Positions 55,501-64,000 of a stretch of DNA of 64,000 nt are shown in pieces (the stretch's first letter is position 1; each line of letters starts with the position of its first letter). The stretch covers positions 113,964,301 through 114,028,300 of the forward strand of contig CM061135.1 of NCBI GenBank assembly GCA_030789695.1, in the 5' to 3' direction. Under the pieces are notes generated by a model. The model ran no database searches. It saw nothing but the letters and a program-made list of their open reading frames with translations, and was not told where the DNA came from. Made by a program: the position numbers and the translations under genes. Source of the stretch: Scilla litardierei. Lineage: Eukaryota; Streptophyta; Magnoliopsida; Asparagales; Asparagaceae.

Positions 55501-56286
55501 TGTTAGAGACCTAGCCCATACTAGGTCTCTAACTTAGTCCATTTGTTTGGGACACATCCCATACTAGGCCCCTAACAATAGCCTAGCTAAGGACACATCC
55601 CAAACTAGGCCCTTAATATTGGGTTCACATCCCAATTACTAAGTATTAGCTAGCATTCAACCCAAAACCAATTGGTGTTAGTTGGAGAGGCCCTCTAATA
55701 ATTATACTTTTCATTTCTTTTATTTTCTTTCCGATGTGGAACTAATTGAGATCCTAACATACCACCACGCTTTTGACATCGCCGTCCACGGCGGCCCATT
55801 CTGGGGCGCCCACTCTGGCCTTACCAGGTCACCCTCTCTTAGGTTCGCTCCTTCTCCATGTCGTCCCTTCCTCTTCGACAACCACCGTCCACAGCGGCCC
55901 ACTCTAGGGTGCCCACTCTAAGTGGCCTACTCTGTCCCTTACCAGGTCGCCCCCTCTTAGGTTGCTCCTTCCCCAGGTCGTCCCTTTCGCAACGTGTGTC
56001 ATAGCATGTGGCTAGCTTTGATATCATTTGTTAGTGACACAGCCCATACTAGGCCCCTAACTTAGTCCATTTGTTAGGGACCCATCCTATACTAGGCCCC
56101 TAACAATAGCGTAGCTAAGGAACCATCCCATACTAGGCCCTTAACATTGGGCTCACACCTCAATTGCTAAGTATTAGCTAGCATCCAACTCAAAACCAAT
56201 TGGTGTTAGGTGGAGAGGCCCTCTAATACTTATACTTTTCATTTTTCTCTTTTCTTTCCGATGTGGGATTAATTGGGATCCTAGCG
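55501..56286 (-). mobile_element. TRIM (terminal-repeat retrotransposon in miniature), TSD GAACC
   Basis: 786 bp in all. Direct repeats of about 258 bp (55501-55759 and 56029-56286) are flanked by GAACC on both sides (55496-55500 and 56287-56291). On the minus strand the right repeat is followed by TGATATCAAAGC (56015-56026), a variant of the tRNA-Met primer site; next to the left repeat is a GCGTGGTGGTA purine tract. The 270-bp interior contains no gene but an imperfect duplication of about 105 bp (CCGTCCAC.GCGGCCCA ... CCCTTTC). LTR termini TGTTAG/CTAACA are inverted repeats; the outer right end has mutated to CTAGCG. LTRs differ by roughly a tenth, so the insertion is fairly old. Confidence 0.9.
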
Positions 56287-58936
56287 GAACCATGTTGGAT
56301 TTTGAAACCCTAAAAAAATTGCATGTGAAGTCATGTTAGCTTTTAAAAAAAAATCTATGGATCTCATGCGGGACACTTTGGAGTGACATGTTGTTGAAAC
56401 TAACATAAACTGCAATATCTTTAATTAAGAGAATACCATGCCAACAAAACCTTAAACATCATCAGAACTAGGTTAAGTATTGATTAGATTTTTTAAATTT
56501 TGTTACTTGATTAGAAGCTGTGGTTTTTTTATCATTGAAAGTTTGTATATTTTCTTTTTATAATTGAATACATCCTAACAACTATTTATTCTGTGTATTA
56601 CAATATATACTCATGCACACATATACACAGTTGTATTGTTATGTCCTCATATACTACTTTTAAGAATACATTGTGTTGCCGTGTCCATTGTGTCTGGTAC
56701 TTAGTGTCCCTTGTCCATATCCATGCGTCATAACTGAAACTATCTTTGCAAAGAAAACTAAGCATACTTGATTCGTTGTCATGAATAATAGTTACACTTA
56801 TGTGTTTGCTTGGAATTCTTTGAATGATATCTAGGATCCTTTGATCCATCAAAGATATCAAGAAGTTGGATCTAATGCTTTTCGTTGCCAAATGCCAACC
56901 TGAGGGTCTTCAACTGTCAGTGTCTTGAATTTAAGGTTCAAATTAATTTTCATCAACAGACTTCTGATGACTATAATGATGTTTCTCTTGGACTCAGCCA
57001 GTTCTTTCCTAGTTTTGCTTTCCTGGTCTCCTTTTCTTGGCAACAGACACAGCTTTCATAATTCTCCAGCATTGTCCTTGGCAACATAGGCCTCATTCGT
57101 ACTTTTTCTATCATTGGCCATATCTTGATTCATCTTCTTCGACTGCAGTGAACAGAATGCTAAGCTCAATTTCCTAAGTGGCATCAGGTCTTTAGTTTGG
57201 ATCTTAGTGGAAGCACCAAGTATGTTGTTGTGGGCTTCAGCCTTGAGGAACACCACCTTCTTCTGTCAAGCCCCAGGTCTTTCCTTGATGGATTTGATCT
57301 CCACGGGATTCGTGAATAGAGGATCAGTTAGGTCACTGGGTGACCCAGGTAAGTATTCGGTAGAAGTATGAACATAGAAGATGAAAAAGGAGAATTGGAA
57401 ATGCCTATGTGCATATATTCCTTTATTCTCAGTCATAAACCCGATTTATAGGAGATGATAATTCTGGTAAGGAGGTTATGGTAGTTGTGCTGGGTAGAAA
57501 TGGTGATCAGTTGATGTCACATCTGGAAGTCTTTCGTCCAATTGCGACCAAACAAGGATTAGCAAACAAACACTAGCAGAAACTTTGGTACTGAAATATA
57601 AGACATGCTACTAGCACCGTCCAATGGACAAGTGCCAACGGATCAGGCATCCTGCTCAAGCAACTGTTCTACAGCCTACATGGGATAATATGCTTTTTAT
57701 TATCAAGATTACAACTCTTTTGGTTTTGTTTCATCGGACCACATCATATCTTAATATTTTCTTTTTTAGGCCCTTGGCTTATTGATTTATTTTTATTTAT
57801 TTTGGTTCCTGCCAATCACATTCAAAAGAACTTAGTTTAATCATAGCTGACGCTATGTTCTTCATATGATTGAAAGTTGAGGTTACTTGGTTTTTAAGTT
57901 ACAACATTTTCAATGATCCTTTATTTGAAATGACATCCATAAAAAGTTTAGATCAGTATAGTGGCAAGCTGTCCTTGTTATTCAGCTAGTTTCTTGTACC
58001 TCAAGCTGTTTTTCCTCTGCTTTCCGTTTATCTCACTATAAACTCTGTATTACTTTGCACATAAACTAAAATAATTTTTAGTCTCATGAACAACATAAGT
58101 ATACCATCCTGCAATTGCTACTTTCTTGAAATTGTTGTGGGTTGGGGGGTCATGATCTTGTATTACTTTCCATACTAAGATTAATGAGAGCCATTGCAGT
58201 TACATCTTAATGTTGGACTGGGAACCTTCGATCTTTTATCTGTAACAGTCATTTATCTACAACGGTACTATCTTATGCTTAGCCAAATATGAAGTTAGCC
58301 ATCAGTTATTTTCTGAAAGATCACGAGAACCAAAATGAAAAAGCTGTGGTATATTTCTTCATGGAAGCCAACTCACCAGAGAAGTTGGGGATACTTCCAT
58401 AACTTGTACATGGTGAGGGTAATTTAGGTTGGTTTCATGAAGATAGTTTAGACTTACATAGTGATATGAGTGGATTGCAGGGGCCTATTCTTCAGAATTT
58501 GCATGTCGTGCATAAATCTTATATGTTATTACTCTGATATATACTTTCTCCGGTAATGTAGTTATCTGCAGAACTACATCCCATGCTTGAATATGATTCT
58601 TCCACGATCCATATGACATTTCCCCAATCAAAAGTTGGCATCTTTGAGACACCCGAATACGCCAAGTGTGTGTATATTGGTATTTGATGCTTGTAAAATT
58701 TTAAACCATTCTTCAACTTAAACTTGGGTATCTGACGAAGTATGTTATGCCTCATATGCCACATTTTGACAAAGCTAATTGTTCATGTTACTAGCATTAT
58801 ATTCCTTCATATATGAATAATAACCTAATAATCATGTGCACATTTTTCTAAATATTGCCAATATAGCAAAAATATCGTTCATTACATAGGTAAATTAGTA
58901 GATTCACTACGATGTGAAGAATCACATATCCGCAAG
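56287..58936. other. intron 3, middle part, no gene assigned
   Basis: AT-rich. On the minus strand open stretches at 56598-57256 (Lys/Arg-rich, interrupted by stops near 57055 and 56855) might be a decayed coding sequence, but I recognise no domain. The segment ends with TCCGCAAG, target of the hAT element. Confidence 0.4.
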
Positions 58937-59512
58937 CAGTGTTATAGAAGGTGGTTTCATTATGCGCGCGGTCTAAGAGCGCATAGCGCATAAGCGGATT
59001 ATGCGGCCGATTATGCGGTTTACGCGGTTTACACGAAAATAAATAATTCAATATATAAATAAGCAATAAGTTTATATGTTTGTGTTTGTATATATTAAAT
59101 TAAAAAGGATAGGAACAAGGAAAAAATTATATCTGGTTTTAAAAATATGGATTAGTTCATACTAAAATATCAGCGCCATTATGACGATCAATAAATAAAA
59201 TAACTAAAGTCTATCGTCTAAAGCAATCTACACAAAACATAACTATTTAGTTTTATGTCCAAATCAAAAGCATGTCAAACATAAGTACTTTAAAATTAAA
59301 AACTGATTTTTATGTTTAACGGGTCGTGTTTCTTAATGTGGTGGAATTTTTTAGTTGCCGATTATGCGGCCGTATATTCGCTTAGGCGATCGCATAACAT
59401 TTATACGACCGATTATGCGGCCGACCGCATATCTTAGTTTTCATGCGGTCAAAGGCCGCATCCTTATATGCGGCCACATATGTGGCCGCATATAACTTTT
59501 TTTAGAACACTG
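58937..59512 (+). mobile_element. non-autonomous hAT element (MITE), 576 bp
   Basis: Ends CAGTGTTATA and, inverted, CAGTGTTCTA; the same 8 bp, TCCGCAAG, flank it (58929-58936 and 59513-59520). A CAGTGTT terminus with 8-bp TSD is diagnostic of hAT. Inside both ends the word ATTATGCGGCCG and relatives (ATGCGG, GCGCATA, GGCCGCAT) recur about ten times in both orientations, as in the sub-terminal sites that hAT transposases bind. There is no coding content, so it depends on a partner transposase. Confidence 0.95.
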
Positions 59513-59520
59513 TCCGCAAG

Positions 59521-59714
59521 CATTTTCAACTGTCATATCAGCTAATAGCGGTGATCGACTGATATTTTGGCCGTATTCTAAATCAAACAGGGTTAGATGA
59601 GGTAGACCCGGCCCGACCTGTTCTTTAGGGCTTGCAATCCCGAGCCCAAACTTCCCTCTATATCTCTCTCTCGATCTCAATCTGAGAAAGCATCAGCATC
59701 CGCGAGCTGCAAGG
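59521..59714 (+). promoter_or_regulatory. possible promoter and leader inside intron 3
   Basis: GC-richer than the surrounding intron, with CTCTATATCTCTCTCTCG (about 59655-59672), i.e. a weak TATA followed by the CT-rich stretch common in plant 5' leaders. It leads straight to the ATG at 59715. It may be a captured or nested promoter. Confidence 0.3.
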
Positions 59715-59924
59715 ATGCTGAGTACTTTGAATTTTCTCAGCAATCAGCATCACACCACACACACGCTTTTGGTCAGCACTCAACAGCTTCAAGATCATCA
59801 TGCTCTGGTGGCGAGGCGACGATCAATACATCAAACAACACTCGCAATTCCTAATAATCTTGTGTCTTCATTCTTGATGAAATTGGAAAGATATTGTAAT
59901 TGGTTAGTAGCTATGGCTTTGTAG
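59715..59924 (+). other. possible first exon of a nested or captured gene
   Basis: 69-codon frame MLSTLNFLSNQHHTTH... rich in Ser, Thr, Leu and Arg with few acidic residues, like a plastid transit peptide. GGTTAGTAG near codon 61 could be a donor. No continuation is found, and exon 4 of the host gene does not need it. It may be an exon fragment, a short gene or chance. Confidence 0.25.
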
Positions 59925-60334
59925 TTTAATGCAACTTACTACGATTAAATATAATCTTAACTTGCTATGTGAGGTTCTTTATAAATCATTAGATGTGTAT
60001 ATGACAAATATATGACATGTATTCTTATCGTCCAATACAACACTCCCTTATGCCACTCTGGTATTGACTAAATATCCCCGATATATCCCGATCTCTGCTA
60101 TCTAATATAATTTTTTCAAGCCACGTCGAGTCTGCGACTGCTATTAAGAACATTGTGGTGAGTCAAATATACATAACACACTTGAATTCTGGGGTCTGGA
60201 TTTTAGAAAATTGATATGTCAATATGAAAATACGCTTTCAGAATCCAGATTGAAATCATAATCATGAACATTGGATTATTTCATCAAGTTGCATTTTAAC
60301 ATGACTTGTATCTGACTTGATATTTTCAATACAG

Positions 60335-60437
60335 GATCAATGTTTTGGGGGAAACAGGCAAGACGATACCTGGCGCAAGGTTGGACAAATTCGTGACAAA
60401 TTTGAATATGACAGAGAAAGAAGAATGAGAGATAAAG
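60335..60437 (+). CDS. plant gene, exon 4
   Basis: 103 nt between TTTTCAATACAG and GTTTGTTTAG. It opens in phase 0 and reads DQCFGGNRQDDTWRKVGQIR, then DKFEYDRERRMRDK, and leaves one base (G) for the next exon. The strongly charged helical character matches exons 1-3. The protein therefore continues; the next exon lies beyond the Reina element that begins 340 bp downstream and is outside the window. So far the exons give about 205 residues. Confidence 0.8.
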
Positions 60438-61173
60438 GTTTGTTTAGTTACACTTTCTCATGAATGTTTTCATTAGTTTGCTTTTAGTTCCTTATAAACT
60501 ATTTATATGGTACAAAAAAATTTCTGCATGCTCTTACCAAACTGATACATTTTTCGAACTCACCGTGTTGTTCTTGAGCAACGAAAAGGACTTCCCTAAA
60601 TGTTTGTTACCTAATGTAGGTTAGGTTTGTGCAATTACATGTTGTAAATGGACTGTATATGGTGCTGAGAACCTAAAGTTTCATAACACATAAATTAAGA
60701 AGTTACATTTTGCATTCTTGTATGTATCTTCTTTCTCTAAGACCGTCCATAACTGTGGTAACGTGTGAGTTTGTGATGGGCTCCGCGTGTATCAAAGGCG
60801 CAACAAGGGGGGCACACGCACAATGGGAGCGGCCGCACCAAACTAAAGGGGCGTTTTCGTATTTCCTAAATACCATTTTCTAATTAATTTATATTAGAAT
60901 GGCAAACTTGTAATTAGATTAGAGGGGATTAGTATTTAGGCCTAGGGTTAGTCGCTGGCCTATACTATGCATATTTTGACTATTTTCGAGGGATAGAGAT
61001 TGTTCTTCGTGTTCTTGGGAAAGGTGCGGACGTCCCTTATTCAATTAGCGTCTTGGGAGAGAAGATTACCTCTTATTTGTAGCATATTTATCTATTAAAA
61101 GTTCAGTTTTTATCAAATAAATTTCAGTTTCGTCGAGGTTCTATCAATTTGGTAGTAGAGCACGTAACGATCC

Positions 61174-62870
61174 ATGTCGACGTCGACAAGATCACAAACA
61201 AGTTTGAGACTTTGGAGGCGAAGTTTAATATCGAGATCGAAGTTGTGAAGAAATCTTTGGCGGGAAACGATGAATCATTGGCAAAGTTGATGGCTTCCGT
61301 TGATCGGTGGACCGCGAAGCAAGATAAACAGGATGATGCGCTCGTACAGTTAATTTTCCAACTATCAGTCCTCACTGGAAAAGATGGAAAAAGTGATGTG
61401 AACCCTAAAATAACGACAAAGGTGCCATCTTTAGACAAAGGAAAGCAAGCTATGAATGATTCAGAGGATTGGAGGTACATGGATCCAGAGGACATAGATC
61501 CAAAGAGGGAGGAATCGCGCCAGGAGGTCAACGGCCCCAACCAAGAGCCCCGGCGGCTGCGACAACACCTCAGAGGACATGCGGTCCCTTCCAGTAACCG
61601 CCGGGCCCCCTAGGGCATTGGCAGCCCTGTGGGACCCTCCCACGGGGCCCACAGATGCGGCGAACCCGCTGCAGGCCCCTGCGGGCTCTGTCTACCAGCG
61701 ACAGGGCCGCTGGGGCCCCGGCGACCGCTGAACAGGGTAGGCGGGCCTCCCCAGACCCGCCGCGGCCCTGCCGATCAGAAGGGACCATCCCGCGGGGGGT
61801 TTGGTGCACACCATGAAGGTTTTCAGCCCCTCAGTGACTTTCAGTCTCATCTGGAGGATCCGACACGTGTTTTCGATGATGGTTTTGACCTAGGAGATTT
61901 TCAGGAGTACGGGGATGATGGCGGGGGGTTTCGGGACCCTTCTGACCCTCGATATGGCGATAGTAGATGTCGACCTCAATCCCATCACCATGGGGGACGT
62001 CCTGGAGATATTGGAGGAGGTTACAGAGACTTCCAGGAAGGGCGCGAGGGTAGGTTTGGATGCAACGGTGGGGAAGAACATGGGGGCCGAGGAGGAGACA
62101 TACGGGGGGATCACAGTTTCTATGAGGGAGGCCCACGTGAGGGCTATTAGCGACAACATGATAGGTGGTAGCACTACCACCAGCCTAGACACGGTGGATG
62201 ACGGGGAGACTTGGGGGATTCAATATGGACAAGCTACGGAAACTGAAGATGCCTGTCTTCGAGGAAGTAGACCCAGTTTTGTAGATCTACAAAGCAGAGA
62301 GATTTTTTAGAGTCTCTCGCACGATAGAAGAGCAGAAGCTGGAGGCAGCGGCGATACGTCTGGATGTGAAGGTCCTAGCTTGGTTTCAGTAGAAGGACAC
62401 GAGGCGGCCTTTTCGCTCGTGGGAGATCAGAGACCAGATGATGGAGAGATTTAGAGATCCCCATGTAGGAAATGTGAGGGAGCAGCTGCTGTCACTCAGG
62501 CAGGAGGGCACCGTGAGGGATTATTTGGAGAGGTTTGAGGTCCTATCAGGACAGCTGCATGGAGTGTCTGACGAGACGATGGAGAGTACATTCATGAAGG
62601 GACTGAATGCCACTATTCAAGCAACGGTCTGCATGCAGAAGCCTCAGAGCCTGATGGAGGCCATGGAGTATGCTCAGATGGCGGAGGATTGTCAGTTCGA
62701 GGAGAGGAAGGCGAGTGGTGGTTGGAGTGGGCCACCTTCACATAGCCAGGCAGCGACAGGAAGGCAGCAGAGAGCCACTACGGGAGCAGATCCTACCACT
62801 AAGGAGAAGAGTGGGGAGAAGAGTAGTGCACCGCAGGCTGGGGGCAGTTCAGGAGGATGACTGGCGCTGA
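61174..62870 (+). pseudogene. Reina gag, decayed
   Basis: ATG at 61174 starts MSTSTRSQ like the other Reina gag, but one lost base after it shifts the frame; KFETLEAKF, KKSLAGNDESLAKL then follow in the next frame (open to 61613). A GC-rich block (61530-61800) breaks it, as in the other copies. The core resumes around 62438 (GNVREQLLSLRQEGTVRDYL, MKGLNATIQA, MEAMEYAQM) and decays near 62860. Several stops lie between. Confidence 0.75.
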
Positions 62871-64000
62871 GATGAGCGAGAAGCATCAGAAGGGTCTATA
62901 CTTCAGATCGACGAGCGATTCACGCTAGGCCACAGGTGCGCATGACGCAAGCTCCAGGTGCTGCTTCTGGAGGATGAGGACGATGAGGCTGATGTGGAAG
63001 ATAAGACCGCTGAGGTGGATGAGTCTGGGGCCATTAGCTAGATGTAGTGGATGTTTCCCTTAACTCTGTTGTAGCGTTCACATCGAACCATACCATAAAG
63101 TTGAGGGGTCACATCGGCTACCAAGAGGTGACAGTGCTGATCGACAGTAAGGCGACCCACAATTTCATATACATGAGGGTGGTGGTCCAGCAGGAGCTTC
63201 AGCTGACAGACTGTGGCAGATTCAGTGTCGTGATGAGGACGGGGAAGAAGGAGAGCAGCCGAGGAGTTTGTAGAGGGTTGGTGCTGACACTACAGGGGTG
63301 TAGGTGATAGCTGACTTTCTGCCTCTAGACTTGTGGAGTACTGATATCATCTTAGGCATGACTTGGTTACAGACGTTGGTGGAGATGACCGTGAATTGGA
63401 AACTGCCCAGGATGGAGTTCTATGGGGATGGGATGGCAGTGATTCTACATGGGGACCCTAGCCTATGCAGGGTACTGGTCTCATTGAAGACCATGGTGCA
63501 GACCATCCAGACAGAGGGCGATGGGTACTTGGTGTAGTTTTATTCATTGACAAGAGAGGGTGGCGCTGAGGCCAGCATGGAGTAGCACATTTCAGGAGAG
63601 GTACAACAGTTGATGGAGCAGTTCGAGGAGGTCTTTCAGGAGCCACAAAGACTTCCACCGCCAAGGGATCACGAGCACATCATAGTTCTGTGGGAGGGTG
63701 TTCCCTCATCAGTGTGAGGTCTTACCGTTACCCACATGCATAGAAAGACGAGATAAAGAGGATGGTAGCGGAGATGGTACATGCTGGTTTTATCCAGCCT
63801 AGTGTGAGCCCCTTTTCCAGTTCAGTGCTACTAGTGAAGAAGAAGGATGGGAGCTGGCGTTTCTGCGTAGACTACAATGCTTTAAATAAGGAGACAGTGC
63901 CATATAAGTTTCCCATACCAGTGATCGACGAGCAATTGGATGAGTTGCACGGAGCATCCATTTTCACGAAGATAGATCTCAAATCAGGCTACCACCAGAT
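62871..64000 (+). pseudogene. Reina pol 5' part (protease, start of RT), decayed
   Basis: The zinc-binding segment is disrupted (about 62900-62945). The protease core reads LIDSKATHNFI (63137-63169) with Lys in place of the catalytic-loop Gly, which should abolish activity. Then IADFLPLDLWSTDIILGMTW, several stops (e.g. 63535-63537) and the beginning of RT ([26 protein letters not shown]) up to the window edge. Confidence 0.75.

Larger units (their letters stand above)
52919..60334 (+). other. intron 3 of the plant gene (7.4 kb)
   Basis: GTACAAC to TTTTCAATACAG. Contains a threefold short repeat right after the donor (CATTCATTAAGCTACA at about 52923, 52964, 52988), an alternating GC/GT tract (53561-53590), a putative Helitron end, a TRIM, a hAT MITE and a possible nested promoter. 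An additional exon inside cannot be excluded, but none is required by the phase. Confidence 0.65.
60774..64000 (+). mobile_element. Reina-type element, decayed, runs off the window
   Basis: A 373-bp LTR (60774-61146, TGATGGGCT to GTTCTATCA) shares GTGCGGACGTCC and GCGTCTTGGGAG with the Reina LTR at 43053. It is followed by TGGTAGTAGAGC, the Met primer site with two mutated bases (61150-61161), then gag and pol similar to those at 43433-48760. The right end is outside the window, so no TSD can be checked. It lies in the intron after exon 4. Confidence 0.85.

Overview
The window is nuclear DNA of a flowering plant. It holds chromovirus LTR retrotransposons of the Tekay/Del and Reina types, a Tat-type element, copia-type LTRs, a TRIM, Mutator-like (MULE), hAT and putative Helitron elements, and one GC-rich-first-exon gene with spliceosomal introns. 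The GC-rich first exon and the Tekay/Tat load suit a monocot, but this is not decisive and I do not name a species. I see no rRNA, tRNA or CRISPR array.

Layout. 1-7316: the 3' part of a Tekay/Del chromovirus (gag, decayed pol with chromodomain, 3.2-kb 3' LTR). 7317-9795 and 21753-22786: one older tract containing copia-type LTR material, split by a 12-kb minus-strand element (9796-21752, target-site duplication GCCAT). That element has Tekay-like 3.07-kb LTRs around a non-coding interior, and a solo LTR of the same family (15702-17859, TSD TGTGT) sits inside it. 22787-27124: AT-rich repeat-derived DNA with two minus-strand copia-like promoter modules. 27125-33804: a young non-coding Tat-like element (TSD AATTG). 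33805-60437: promoter region and four exons of a conserved-looking plant gene on the plus strand. Its first intron is 17.4 kb, its third 7.4 kb, and it continues past the window.

Inside the introns. Intron 1 holds a 6-kb MULE (34929-40948) with an 890-bp MULE inserted in its left inverted repeat (9-bp TSD). It also holds a small minus-strand Reina-like element (41845-49556, TSD TGCAC) whose gag is split by a 6-kb plus-strand Reina element (43053-49083, TSD AAAAT). Intron 3 holds a TRIM (55501-56286, TSD GAACC), a hAT MITE (58937-59512, 8-bp TSD) and a possible nested promoter. A third, decayed Reina element starts at 60774 in the intron after exon 4 and runs off the window.

Main observations. 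(1) Several unrelated LTRs carry, just upstream of their TATA box, arrays of short family-specific palindromes. Three copia-type LTRs share the core AGTCGACT with different, mutually complementary flanks. (2) A hairpin in the Tekay-family LTRs has a compensatory base-pair change. (3) The Tekay coding region has two GT...AG intron-like interruptions exactly at conserved protein joints. (4) The host gene stays readable across very large TE-filled introns. Seven insertions were anchored by matching perfect TSDs read directly from the sequence; boundaries without TSDs are less certain.
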